A DNA stretch of 5,390 bases. It comes from DATKEH01 sp035546355. Lineage in GTDB: Bacteria > Acidobacteriota > Thermoanaerobaculia > Multivoradales > JAIOJS01. The position numbers and the translations under genes were made by a program. Positions 1 through 5,390 of the stretch are shown piece after piece. Numbering within the stretch: position 1 is the first letter of the stretch; every line of letters starts with the position of its first letter. The notes beneath the pieces are model-generated. The model worked only from the letters and a program-made list of their open reading frames with translations. It did not search any database and had not been told where the DNA came from. The stretch covers positions 1 through 5,390 of the forward strand of contig DATKEH010000407.1 of assembly GCA_035546355.1 (NCBI GenBank), read 5' to 3'.

Positions 1-806
1 TAGGGTACGTAGACGCGCAGCCGGTGCCCCTCGGCGAGCAGCAGGTCGCGCAGCGCCTGGTCGACGCCGAGCAGCATCTGCAGCTCGTACTGGTCGCGGC
101 CCAGGCGGTGCCGGTCCACCGCCGCACAGGCGCGGCAGACCAGGTACTCGTCGTGGGTGGCGATGGCGGCGTAGACGCCGCGGTCGAGGAGCTTGTCGAG
201 CGCCGCCACGAAGTTGGCCCGCACCGTGTCGTAGCCCTTCCAGGCCACCGCTCGCGGCTCGACGTAGATCCCCTTGCACAGGCGGACGTTGGCGCCCGCG
301 GCGGGCAGCCCGTCGATGTCCCGCAGGGTGCGGCGCATGTACGCCTGCAGCACCGCCCCCACCCGCCCGTAGCGCCCCTGCAGCTGGCGGTACATCCGCA
401 GCGTGGCGTCGGTGGTGGTGCGATCCTCCATGTCGATGCGCAGGAAGTTTCCGCGCTCGCTCGCCGCCCGCGCCAGCGTCGCGAGATTGTCGCTGCAGAA
501 CCCCTCGTCGATGGCCAGGCCGAGCATCGTCGGCTTGACCGAGACGTTGGCGTCCAGCCCCTCCCGGTCGATGGCCTCGTAGACCCGCAGGTATTCGGCG
601 ACCGCCGCGGACGCCTTCTCGCGCTCCCGCACCTCCTCGCCGAGCACGTCGATGGTGGCCATCGCGCCGAGAGCGTTGAGCTCGCGCACCGTGGCCACCG
701 CGTCGGCGAGCGAGGACCCGGCGACGTAGCGCCGCGCCACCCGCCACACCAGCGCGCGCGGTATGAGGGGGACGATGCGGACGATGGTCCCGGAGACGGC
801 GCTCAC
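1..806 (-). CDS. Proline dehydrogenase (monofunctional PRODH), 3' end cut by window edge
   Basis: Flavoenzyme that oxidises L-proline to pyrroline-5-carboxylate, the first step of proline catabolism; electrons normally go to the quinone pool. The 268 visible residues read through the PRODH TIM barrel: TIDVLGE (51-57), SVKPTMLGL (89-97), RIDMED (123-128), LQAYMRR (153-159), VRLCKG (174-179), IATHDE (215-220) and YELQMLLGV (240-248), ending at RVYVP at the edge. Stand-alone family members run to about 300 residues, so roughly 35-45 residues are missing, including the C-terminal Arg pair that binds the proline carboxylate. The GTG start at 806 is chosen because an in-frame TAA lies four codons upstream and the N-terminus (IVPLIPRALVWRVARRYVAG) resembles family members. 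No clear Shine-Dalgarno is seen. It begins 37 bases after the diiron gene and is probably the last visible gene of that operon. A P5C dehydrogenase may follow outside the window. The family assignment is secure; the quinone acceptor is inferred from the family. Confidence 0.93.
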   Translation of the reverse strand, partial: MSAVSGTIVRIVPLIPRALVWRVARRYVAGSSLADAVATVRELNALGAMATIDVLGEEVREREKASAAVAEYLRVYEAIDREGLDANVSVKPTMLGLAIDEGFCSDNLATLARAASERGNFLRIDMEDRTTTDATLRMYRQLQGRYGRVGAVLQAYMRRTLRDIDGLPAAGANVRLCKGIYVEPRAVAWKGYDTVRANFVAALDKLLDRGVYAAIATHDEYLVCRACAAVDRHRLGRDQYELQMLLGVDQALRDLLLAEGHRLRVYVP

Positions 807-843
807 CGGGCGCGGAGCTTACTACGGCCGGACCAGGAGTCGC

Positions 844-2220
844 TCAGGCGTTGCCGAAGCCCGCCGCCTCACCGGCCGCCGGCGAGGTGGCGTCGTCGTG
901 GCCGTCGCCGGCTTCCGGCGCGTCGATCACCCAGCGCACCGCCTTCGCGCAGGGGCAGACGCCGCCGACGCGGCGCAGGCTGGGCATGTCCTTGACCGCC
1001 TGCTGCACCGACATCGCGCCGCCGTGCACCTTGCGCAGCAGCTCGACGTAGCCCTGGAAGTCGCGCCCGGCGAGGTAGGCCTCGGGCAGGACCCGCGACA
1101 GGTGGTGGATGTACTGCTCGACGTCGTCGCAGGTCTCGCCGTCCGCGCCGACCAGCCGGAACGCCGGCTCGCCGCGGCGGCGGAAGAACTCCCGGTGCGG
1201 CATGCGCAGCAGGTCCTCCGGCTTCCCCACCCCGTCGACGGTCTCGCCCTCCTCGCTCATCCGTCGCAGCACCTCGCGCGCCGACCCGTGGTCGAGCTCC
1301 TCGTCGCGCGCCCGGACGTAGCGCAGGTTGACGTCGGCGACCAGCTTGGCGACCTCCTGGTAGTACTGCTCCTGCGCCTCGGCGTTCTTCATCGGCTTCA
1401 AACCGAAGCGGACGTTGGTGCCGCCCCCCTTCTCGTGGCCGAACATCTCGACGCCGCGCGGAAGCCACTTGTTCAGGTGCTTCTGGAGGATCTCCATCGA
1501 CACGTAGACCTCGCCCTTGGCGGCGTCCTCGGCCCAGCGCCGCATCGGCACGACGCCGGCCGCCAGGTGGAAGGCCTCTTCGCGCAGCATCTGCGGCATG
1601 CTCTCGGCCATCGGCTGGTAGGCCGACACCCGCTGCATCGACAGCTGGTACTTGCCAACCCGGTCGATCAGGGCGCAGAAGACGATGTTGTCGACGAACG
1701 AGTCGAAATCGATGTTGAAGGCGCCCAGCACGTGCGAGCCGGTGCGCATCTGCAGGATCTCCTCGACCATGTCGGCGCCGCTCTGCTCGCTGACCGCCGA
1801 CCAGTCGTCGGAGAGCAGCAGGTGGAGCATCTGGTAGCCGTGGCGCAGCTCCTCGGCCATCATGCGCAGCACCCAGAACTGGTCCTGCTCGCTCTGCGCC
1901 CGCGCCAGGGTCAGCTGGTGCAGCTGGATGGAGCCGAACTCGGTGCTCGCCTGGGCGCGGATCGCCGCCAGCAGGTGCCCCGCCTGCTCCGGCTGCATGG
2001 CGCAGGCCTGGCCGTACTTGGGTTTGCCCTTCTCGTCCCCCACCTCGATGACGCCGCACATGCCGCACTCGCGGTGGGCGCAGAGGCGGAACGGCTCGTC
2101 CTTGGGGAAGTACTTGTCCCACTGCTCGATCAGCAGGTCGTAGTCGGGGAGGAAGCGCTCGCGCCAGCGCTCGACGGCGCTGTGGAAGCTCTCGGGTAGC
2201 AGGTGGGTGTCGGTGCTCAT
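844..2220 (-). CDS. BoxB/PaaA-family ferritin-like diiron protein with extra cysteine cluster
   Basis: The 458-residue product resembles BoxB, the diiron subunit of benzoyl-CoA 2,3-epoxidase, and more distantly PaaA/PaaC of phenylacetyl-CoA epoxidase. The core aligns by eye with remembered BoxB: STEFGS (92-97), EELRHGYQM (123-131), HVLGAFN (163-169), DRVGKYQL (186-193), REEAFHL (213-219) and ILQKHLN (244-250). Expected iron ligands are all present: E94, E124, H127, D186, E215 and H218, with the same 30-3-~59-29-3 spacing. Unlike BoxB, it has C47, C52, C55 and C73 ahead of the diiron core, plus C422-P-C424 near the end; the last ~100 residues do not resemble BoxB. The ATG start follows an AGAGGA Shine-Dalgarno (2226-2231) by five bases. 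It lies 33 bases after the GNAT gene and 37 before PRODH. No reductase, hydrolase or CoA ligase of a box or paa pathway is visible, so the substrate is unknown. A cytosolic oxygenase acting on a CoA thioester is the family expectation, not shown here. Confidence 0.82.
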   Translation of the reverse strand: MSTDTHLLPESFHSAVERWRERFLPDYDLLIEQWDKYFPKDEPFRLCAHRECGMCGVIEVGDEKGKPKYGQACAMQPEQAGHLLAAIRAQASTEFGSIQLHQLTLARAQSEQDQFWVLRMMAEELRHGYQMLHLLLSDDWSAVSEQSGADMVEEILQMRTGSHVLGAFNIDFDSFVDNIVFCALIDRVGKYQLSMQRVSAYQPMAESMPQMLREEAFHLAAGVVPMRRWAEDAAKGEVYVSMEILQKHLNKWLPRGVEMFGHEKGGGTNVRFGLKPMKNAEAQEQYYQEVAKLVADVNLRYVRARDEELDHGSAREVLRRMSEEGETVDGVGKPEDLLRMPHREFFRRRGEPAFRLVGADGETCDDVEQYIHHLSRVLPEAYLAGRDFQGYVELLRKVHGGAMSVQQAVKDMPSLRRVGGVCPCAKAVRWVIDAPEAGDGHDDATSPAAGEAAGFGNA

Positions 2221-2253
2221 CGTGTTCCTCTGCCAGGGATCGCCAGGGTCGGG

Positions 2254-2733
2254 CTAGGCATCGCCGCCGGCTGCCGGCTCACCGCCGAGCTCCAGCGCCA
2301 GCGCCTTGAGCGGCGCGGGGGCGAAGCCGAGAGCGCGGAAGAAGCTCTCGATCTGCGGCATCCGGTCGTCGACCAGCGTGTTGACCCGCACCGCGCCGAG
2401 CTGCCGAAAGTGGGACAGCATCGCCTCGGCGAGGCGCCGGCCCACCGCCTGACCGCGCTGGTCCGGGTCGACTCCGAGTACTTCAACCCATCCCGTGGGC
2501 TCCTCCATTCCGAAGTCCCCCGAGCGCACCTCGCCCAGCATGAAGCCCACTACCCTGCCGTCGGCCTCGGCGACGTAGGAGGCCTCCGGGTCGCGGCGGA
2601 TGTAGTAGAAGACGCGCTTCTCCCATACCTCGGGACGGTAGCGGCCGCCGATCTTCTCGTCGATCGCGGCGATGTCGCCGATGTCGAGCTCGTCGACAGG
2701 GCGGATGCGCACCTCGGTTGCGGTCTCGGCCAT
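2254..2733 (-). CDS. GNAT-family N-acetyltransferase
   Basis: A 159-residue acetyl-CoA-dependent acetyltransferase of the Gcn5-related fold, at the family's usual single-domain length. The N-terminus EVRIRPVDELDIGDIAAID (7-25) is the typical first strand and helix. VVGFMLGEV (61-69) and WVEVLGVDP (82-90) are the central strands. DQRGQAVGRRL (91-101) is the acetyl-CoA pyrophosphate loop, R-G-x-A-x-G here, with alanine in place of the usual first glycine. VNTLVDDRMPQIESFFRALGF (117-137) is the conserved C-terminal strand, helix and FxxxGF end. The frame stays open upstream to 3108, but the ATG at 2733 is chosen for its Shine-Dalgarno and because the upstream part only translates intergenic repeats. 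It is the first gene of the probable minus-strand operon with the diiron protein and proline dehydrogenase. Substrate (small amine or protein N-terminus) cannot be told from sequence. Confidence 0.88.
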   Translation of the reverse strand: MAETATEVRIRPVDELDIGDIAAIDEKIGGRYRPEVWEKRVFYYIRRDPEASYVAEADGRVVGFMLGEVRSGDFGMEEPTGWVEVLGVDPDQRGQAVGRRLAEAMLSHFRQLGAVRVNTLVDDRMPQIESFFRALGFAPAPLKALALELGGEPAAGGDA

Positions 2734-2739
2734 GCTGCA

Positions 2740-2743
2740 CCTC
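2740..2743 (-). promoter_or_regulatory. Ribosome binding site deciding the GNAT start
   Basis: On the minus strand GAGG lies six bases before the ATG at 2733, in the context GAGGTGCAGCATG. This spacing supports 2733 as the true start rather than any of the upstream in-frame codons in the open frame that reaches 3108. Confidence 0.6.
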
Positions 2744-2779
2744 GTGTCGTTCTGGAAGTCACGGGAGGGCGGAACCCGT

Positions 2780-2810
2780 ACCGGGCCGGCACGGAGGCCG
2801 GCCCCTACGA
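2780..2810 (+). repeat. Palindromic intergenic repeat, copy 1
   Basis: A 31-base element with GGGCCGGC (2783-2790) and its exact complement GCCGGCCC (2797-2804), separated by the loop ACGGAG. It is flanked by ACC on the left and CTACGA on the right. It matches copy 2 at 30 of 31 bases, the one difference being A2791 in the loop. It sits 5' of both divergent genes and has no T-run, so it does not look like an intrinsic terminator. It resembles the GTAGGGGC-type palindromic repeats that are scattered through many high-GC environmental bacterial genomes. That comparison is from memory. The function is unknown. Confidence 0.85.
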
Positions 2811-2896
2811 TGCAGTCTATCGGCAGCCCCGCGAGGCGCGCAATCGAAGGGCGGCGCGGGGGCGACCGCCGGCCCTCGAGGGGGGGCTCCGTCTCG

Positions 2897-2927
2897 ACCG
2901 GGCCGGCGCGGAGGCCGGCCCCTACGA
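2897..2927 (+). repeat. Palindromic intergenic repeat, copy 2
   Basis: Same orientation as copy 1 and 117 bases downstream, with stem GGGCCGGC (2900-2907), loop GCGGAG (2908-2913) and GCCGGCCC (2914-2921), again followed by CTACGA. Both stem arms are unchanged between copies and the only difference falls in the loop, as expected if the hairpin or palindrome matters. The 86 bases between the copies (2811-2896) hold no gene that I can support. They include a perfect 10-base palindrome CCCTCGAGGG (2873-2882). Confidence 0.85.
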
Positions 2928-2986
2928 CGGCGCTGGGGCCCGGGGCGGGGACGAATAGCCTGGCGGCTACGCTAGCATCCGCCCCC

Positions 2987-3772
2987 GTGACCTGGCTCGA
3001 CGCCTTCGTCCTCGGCCTGGTGCAGGGCCTGTCCGAGTTCCTGCCCATCTCCTCATCCGGCCACCTGGTGATGGCGCAGTGGCTCCTGGGCGTCCCCACC
3101 CCGGGCATCCTGCTCGAGGTGGTGCTGCACGTGGCGACCCTGCTGTCGGTAGTATGGGTCTACTGGCGCCAGCTGCTCGACCTGGCGCGCGGCGCCCTCG
3201 CCGGGCGGCGTGACGCCTGGCGCTACATCGGGCTGCTGGCCCTGGCCAGCGTCCCCGCGGGAGTGGTGGGCGTCTTCTTCCAGGACGCCGTCGAGCGGGC
3301 CTTCGAGACGCCAGCGGTGACCGGCGTGATGCTGCTGGTGACCGGCGGCATCCTGCTGTCGACGCGCTACCCGGTGGCGACGGGGCGGCGCCGCGGCATC
3401 GGCGCTGGCGGCGCCCTGGCCATGGGGGTGGCGCAGGCCTTCGCCATCCTGCCGGGGGTCTCCCGCTCCGGCACCACCATCAGCGCCGGGCTGTGGGGGC
3501 GGATCGAGGCGCCCGCCGCGGCCCAGTTCTCGTTCCTGATGTCACTGCCGGCGATCGCCGGGGCGGCGCTCCTGCAGGCGCTCGACCTGGAGCGAGCGCC
3601 AGCCCTGCATTGGGGGGCGTTGGGCCTCGCCTTCGCCACCGCCCTGGTCTCCGGCGTCGCCGCCATCCGCTGGCTGCTGTGGCTGGTGCGCCGGCAGGCC
3701 TTCCACCTCTTCGCCTACTACGTCTGGGTGGTCGGCGCCGCGTTCCTGGCACTGCTCTGGTGGCGCGGGTAG
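2987..3772 (+). CDS. uppP: Undecaprenyl-diphosphate phosphatase (UppP/BacA)
   Basis: Integral membrane enzyme that dephosphorylates undecaprenyl diphosphate to regenerate the lipid carrier for peptidoglycan and other envelope polymers; raised dosage of this family is linked to bacitracin resistance. The 261-residue product has the usual family length. QGLSEFLPISSSGHL (13-27) holds the (E/Q)xxxE motif, with Q13 and E17, and the conserved SSSGH. PGVSRSGTTISAG (156-168) holds the catalytic arginine, R160. Hydrophobic segments occur near 44-60, 79-98, 110-126, 182-199, 209-230 and 239-258. The GTG start at 2987 is chosen because TWLDAFVLGLVQGLSEFLP is the canonical N-terminus; the frame is open back to 2672 but only through repeats and antisense of the GNAT gene. 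No Shine-Dalgarno is visible before the GTG. It overlaps the next gene by 13 bases, so the two are probably co-transcribed. Confidence 0.95.
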   Translation: MTWLDAFVLGLVQGLSEFLPISSSGHLVMAQWLLGVPTPGILLEVVLHVATLLSVVWVYWRQLLDLARGALAGRRDAWRYIGLLALASVPAGVVGVFFQDAVERAFETPAVTGVMLLVTGGILLSTRYPVATGRRRGIGAGGALAMGVAQAFAILPGVSRSGTTISAGLWGRIEAPAAAQFSFLMSLPAIAGAALLQALDLERAPALHWGALGLAFATALVSGVAAIRWLLWLVRRQAFHLFAYYVWVVGAAFLALLWWRG

Positions 3773-4650
3773 CGAGCCGCGTCCACGCCGGGCTGCTCGC
3801 CGCGCAGCTCCTCTTCGCCGGCTTCCACGTGGTGGGCAAGGCGGTGCTCGACCACCTGCACCCGTTGACCCTGGCGGCATTGCGCGTCGGCTGCGCCACC
3901 CCGTTGCTGCTGGCGATCGCCTGGCACCACGACCGGCTGCTGCCGCGGCCGCGCGACTTGCCGCACCTCGTCCTGCTGGGCGCGCTCGGCGTGTTCGCCA
4001 ACCAGGTGCTGTTCATCCTCGGACTGCAGCGGACCACGGCGACCGACGCGGCCATCCTCATGCCGTCGATCCCGGTATTCGCCGTCGCCCTGGCCGCGCT
4101 GGCGGGGATCGAACGACCCGGCCTGAAGCAGGTCGCCGGCATCGGCCTGGCGGTGGGCGGCGCGCTGGTGATGCTGCGCCCCTGGGAAGGCGCCTGGATG
4201 GCCGGCGGGACCCTGGGCAACGCCCTCATCCTCGCCAACTGCCTGGCGTACGCCGCGTTCCTGGTCGCCCAGCGCCCCCTCCTCGAACGGCTGCCCTGGC
4301 GCACGGTGATCGCCTGGTCGTTCCTGTTCGGCGGCATCGGGGTGGTGGCGGTGGCGATCCCGCAGCTGGCGGAGCTCACCCCGGCCACCGTGCCGGCCGC
4401 CGCCTGGGCCGGGCTCGCCTATATCGTGCTCTTCCCCACCGCCGTCGGCTATTCGCTCGCCACCTGGGCGGTGCAACGTTCGACCCCGGCGCTGGTGGCC
4501 GCCTACACCACGCTGCAACCGCTATTTGCCGCGGCGCTGGCGGCCGCCTTCCTCGGCGAGCGGCTGGGGCCTGCGGAGGGGATCGGCTTCGTCCTCATCG
4601 CCGCCGGTCTGGCGCTGGTCGGCCGCCGTCGAGCCGCGCCGCCGCCCTGA
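3760..4650 (+). CDS. EamA/DMT-superfamily transporter (ten-helix permease)
   Basis: Inner-membrane permease of the drug/metabolite transporter superfamily; members export or import amino acids, nucleotides or other small metabolites. The 296 residues fit the ten-helix, two-EamA-repeat layout. Repeat one spans about 8-139 (AAQLLFAGFHVVGKAVL; LAALRVGCATPLLL; FANQVLFILGLQRTTATDAAIL; GIGLAVGGALVML). Repeat two spans about 150-289 and ends in FLGERLGPAEGIGFVLIAAG (264-283), the typical hallmark of the final two helices. GTG at 3760 is chosen as the only usual start codon close to the first helix. It lies inside uppP, giving a 13-base overlap that suggests translational coupling, although no Shine-Dalgarno is evident. 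The 3' end overlaps lipA on the other strand by 56 bases. The substrate cannot be predicted. Any link to UppP, such as lipid carrier movement, is speculation; simple co-transcription is more likely. Confidence 0.9.
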   Translation: MARVASRVHAGLLAAQLLFAGFHVVGKAVLDHLHPLTLAALRVGCATPLLLAIAWHHDRLLPRPRDLPHLVLLGALGVFANQVLFILGLQRTTATDAAILMPSIPVFAVALAALAGIERPGLKQVAGIGLAVGGALVMLRPWEGAWMAGGTLGNALILANCLAYAAFLVAQRPLLERLPWRTVIAWSFLFGGIGVVAVAIPQLAELTPATVPAAAWAGLAYIVLFPTAVGYSLATWAVQRSTPALVAAYTTLQPLFAAALAAAFLGERLGPAEGIGFVLIAAGLALVGRRRAAPPP

Positions 4651-5390
4651 GCGAAGCCGGACCTCGCCCCTCCGCAACGTGCTCGTGGGCGTGGTAGGAG
4701 CTGCGCACCAGCGGTCCCGATTCGCAGTGGGCAAAGCCGAGGGAGAGGGCGAGCTGGCGATGCTCGGCGAACTCCTCGGGCGTCACCCAGCGGTCGACCG
4801 GCAGGTGCTGCGCCGTGGGCTGGAGATACTGCCCGATGGTGAGGATCTCCACTCCCGCGGCGCGCACGTCGCGCAGCAGCTCGCCGATCTCTTCGCGCCT
4901 CTCGCCGATACCGAGCATCATGCCGGTCTTGACCCGCCCGCCGAGCTCTCCGCGATCGCGGCGTCGGGCCGCGTTCGCCAGCAGAGCGAGGGTGCGCTCG
5001 TAGCGGCTGCCGGGGCGGGCCCGGCGATAGAGCCGCGGCACGGTCTCGACGTTGTGCGAGAAGACCTCCGGGCGCGCGCCGAGGACCACGTCGAGGGCGT
5101 CGGGCACGCCGCGGAAATCCGGCGTCAACACTTCCACGGCGCAGCCCGGGCTCCGCTGGTGCACCGCGTCGATCACCGCGGCGAAATGACCAGCCCCTCC
5201 GTCGGGCAGGTCGTCCCGGTCGACCGAGGTGATCACCGCGTGGCGCAGGCCCATGGCGGCGACGGCGGTGGCGACGCGGTCGGGCTCGCCGGCATCCACC
5301 CCCGGCTGCGGCCGGCCGGAGGTGACGGCGCAGAAGCCGCAGCGGCGGGTGCAGACGTCGCCGAGGATCATGAAGGTCGCCGTGCCGTGC
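4595..5390 (-). CDS. lipA: Lipoyl synthase (LipA), 5' end cut by window edge
   Basis: Radical-SAM enzyme that inserts two sulfurs into protein-bound octanoyl chains to make the lipoyl cofactor of pyruvate and 2-oxoglutarate dehydrogenases and the glycine cleavage system. The visible 264 residues begin at HGTATFMILGDVCTRRCGFC, which holds the CxxxCxxC motif binding the SAM [4Fe-4S] cluster (codons about 5353-5330). Then come ITSVDRDDLPDGGAGHF, VEVLTPDFRG, SHNVETVPRLY, RPGSRYERTL, KTGMMLGIGE and LTIGQYLQPTAQHLPV. Last is RSSYHA (about 4705-4688), whose serine ligates the auxiliary cluster. The N-terminal CxxxxCxxxxxC auxiliary-cluster motif should lie beyond 5390. LipA proteins normally end shortly after RSSYHA; this one runs about 30 Arg/Ala/Gly-rich residues further, into the tail of the opposing transporter gene. 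The function is secure; that tail may be a drifted, unconserved extension. Confidence 0.96.
   Translation of the reverse strand, partial: HGTATFMILGDVCTRRCGFCAVTSGRPQPGVDAGEPDRVATAVAAMGLRHAVITSVDRDDLPDGGAGHFAAVIDAVHQRSPGCAVEVLTPDFRGVPDALDVVLGARPEVFSHNVETVPRLYRRARPGSRYERTLALLANAARRRDRGELGGRVKTGMMLGIGERREEIGELLRDVRAAGVEILTIGQYLQPTAQHLPVDRWVTPEEFAEHRQLALSLGFAHCESGPLVRSSYHAHEHVAEGRGPASLRAAARLDGGRPAPDRRR

Noticed and set aside
24..995. Plus-strand open frame of 323 codons
   Set aside because: Antisense to proline dehydrogenase and the end of the diiron gene. Composition is Arg/Pro/Ala/Val/His-rich without motifs, whereas the minus strand shows a complete series of PRODH motifs.
869..2122. Second minus-strand frame of 417 codons within the diiron gene
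   Set aside because: An Arg/Gly/Ala-rich frame-shifted shadow of the real coding frame, without recognisable motifs.
763..2199. Plus-strand open frame of 478 codons, longer than the gene it opposes
   Set aside because: It is antisense to the diiron gene. The translation is low-complexity, rich in Leu/Val/Ala/Arg/His/Asp, with no domain motif; it is a GC-rich codon-position shadow. The minus-strand product has an intact diiron motif set and a Shine-Dalgarno.
2873..2882. Perfect palindrome CCCTCGAGGG as an operator
   Set aside because: Ten-base palindromes are common in GC-rich DNA and there is only one copy with no supporting context.
2780..2927. Hairpin repeats as terminators or a CRISPR array
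   Set aside because: No T-run follows either hairpin and both lie 5' of genes. Two copies with an 86-base GC-rich spacer do not fit CRISPR architecture.
2956..2973. TAGCCT and TACGCT as possible -10 boxes for uppP
   Set aside because: No matching -35 element at suitable spacing; such hexamers are expected by chance.
2734..3108. N-terminal extension of the GNAT protein
   Set aside because: It translates intergenic repeats and antisense of uppP; the Shine-Dalgarno and family N-terminus support a start at 2733.
3493..3759. N-terminal extension of the EamA transporter into uppP
   Set aside because: The upstream part is an Arg/Gly-rich shadow of uppP. The ten-helix protein is complete from 3760.
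3480..4518. Long minus-strand open frames under uppP and the transporter
   Set aside because: Both translations are Arg/Ala/Gln/Pro-rich and motif-free, while the plus strand encodes well-formed membrane proteins.

Overview
This GC-rich window carries six protein-coding genes, two of them cut by the window edges, and a short intergenic repeat pair. Strong third-position G/C preference, alternative GTG starts, a stand-alone (monofunctional) proline dehydrogenase and GC-rich palindromic intergenic repeats suggest a high-GC, probably uncultured bacterium of an Acidobacteriota, Myxococcota or deltaproteobacteria-like lineage. This is an inference from general character, not a taxonomic call. I see no phage, transposase, CRISPR array, tRNA or rRNA.

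Left part (1-2733), all on the minus strand and closely spaced. In order of transcription: a GNAT acetyltransferase (2733-2254), a BoxB/PaaA-type ferritin-like diiron protein (2220-844), and a proline dehydrogenase (806 to beyond position 1). The gaps of 33 and 37 bases suggest one operon. The diiron protein keeps the full set of BoxB iron ligands at BoxB spacing. It also carries a cysteine cluster (C-x4-C-x2-C-x17-C) where remembered BoxB has none, and no BoxA/BoxC or Paa partner is visible. This makes it the most interesting gene here.

Middle (2734-2986): a 253-base divergent intergenic region between the GNAT gene and uppP. It holds two same-orientation copies of a 31-base element (30/31 identical), each able to form an 8-bp stem with a 6-base loop.

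Right part: uppP (undecaprenyl-diphosphate phosphatase, 2987-3772) overlaps an EamA/DMT-family transporter gene (3760-4650) by 13 bases on the plus strand, a probable two-gene unit. Running toward them on the minus strand is lipA (lipoyl synthase, beyond 5390 down to 4595), whose 3' end overlaps the transporter gene tail-to-tail by 56 bases. The right half looks like housekeeping functions: cell-wall lipid carrier recycling, metabolite transport and lipoate synthesis. The left half looks like a small catabolic or redox operon of unknown substrate.
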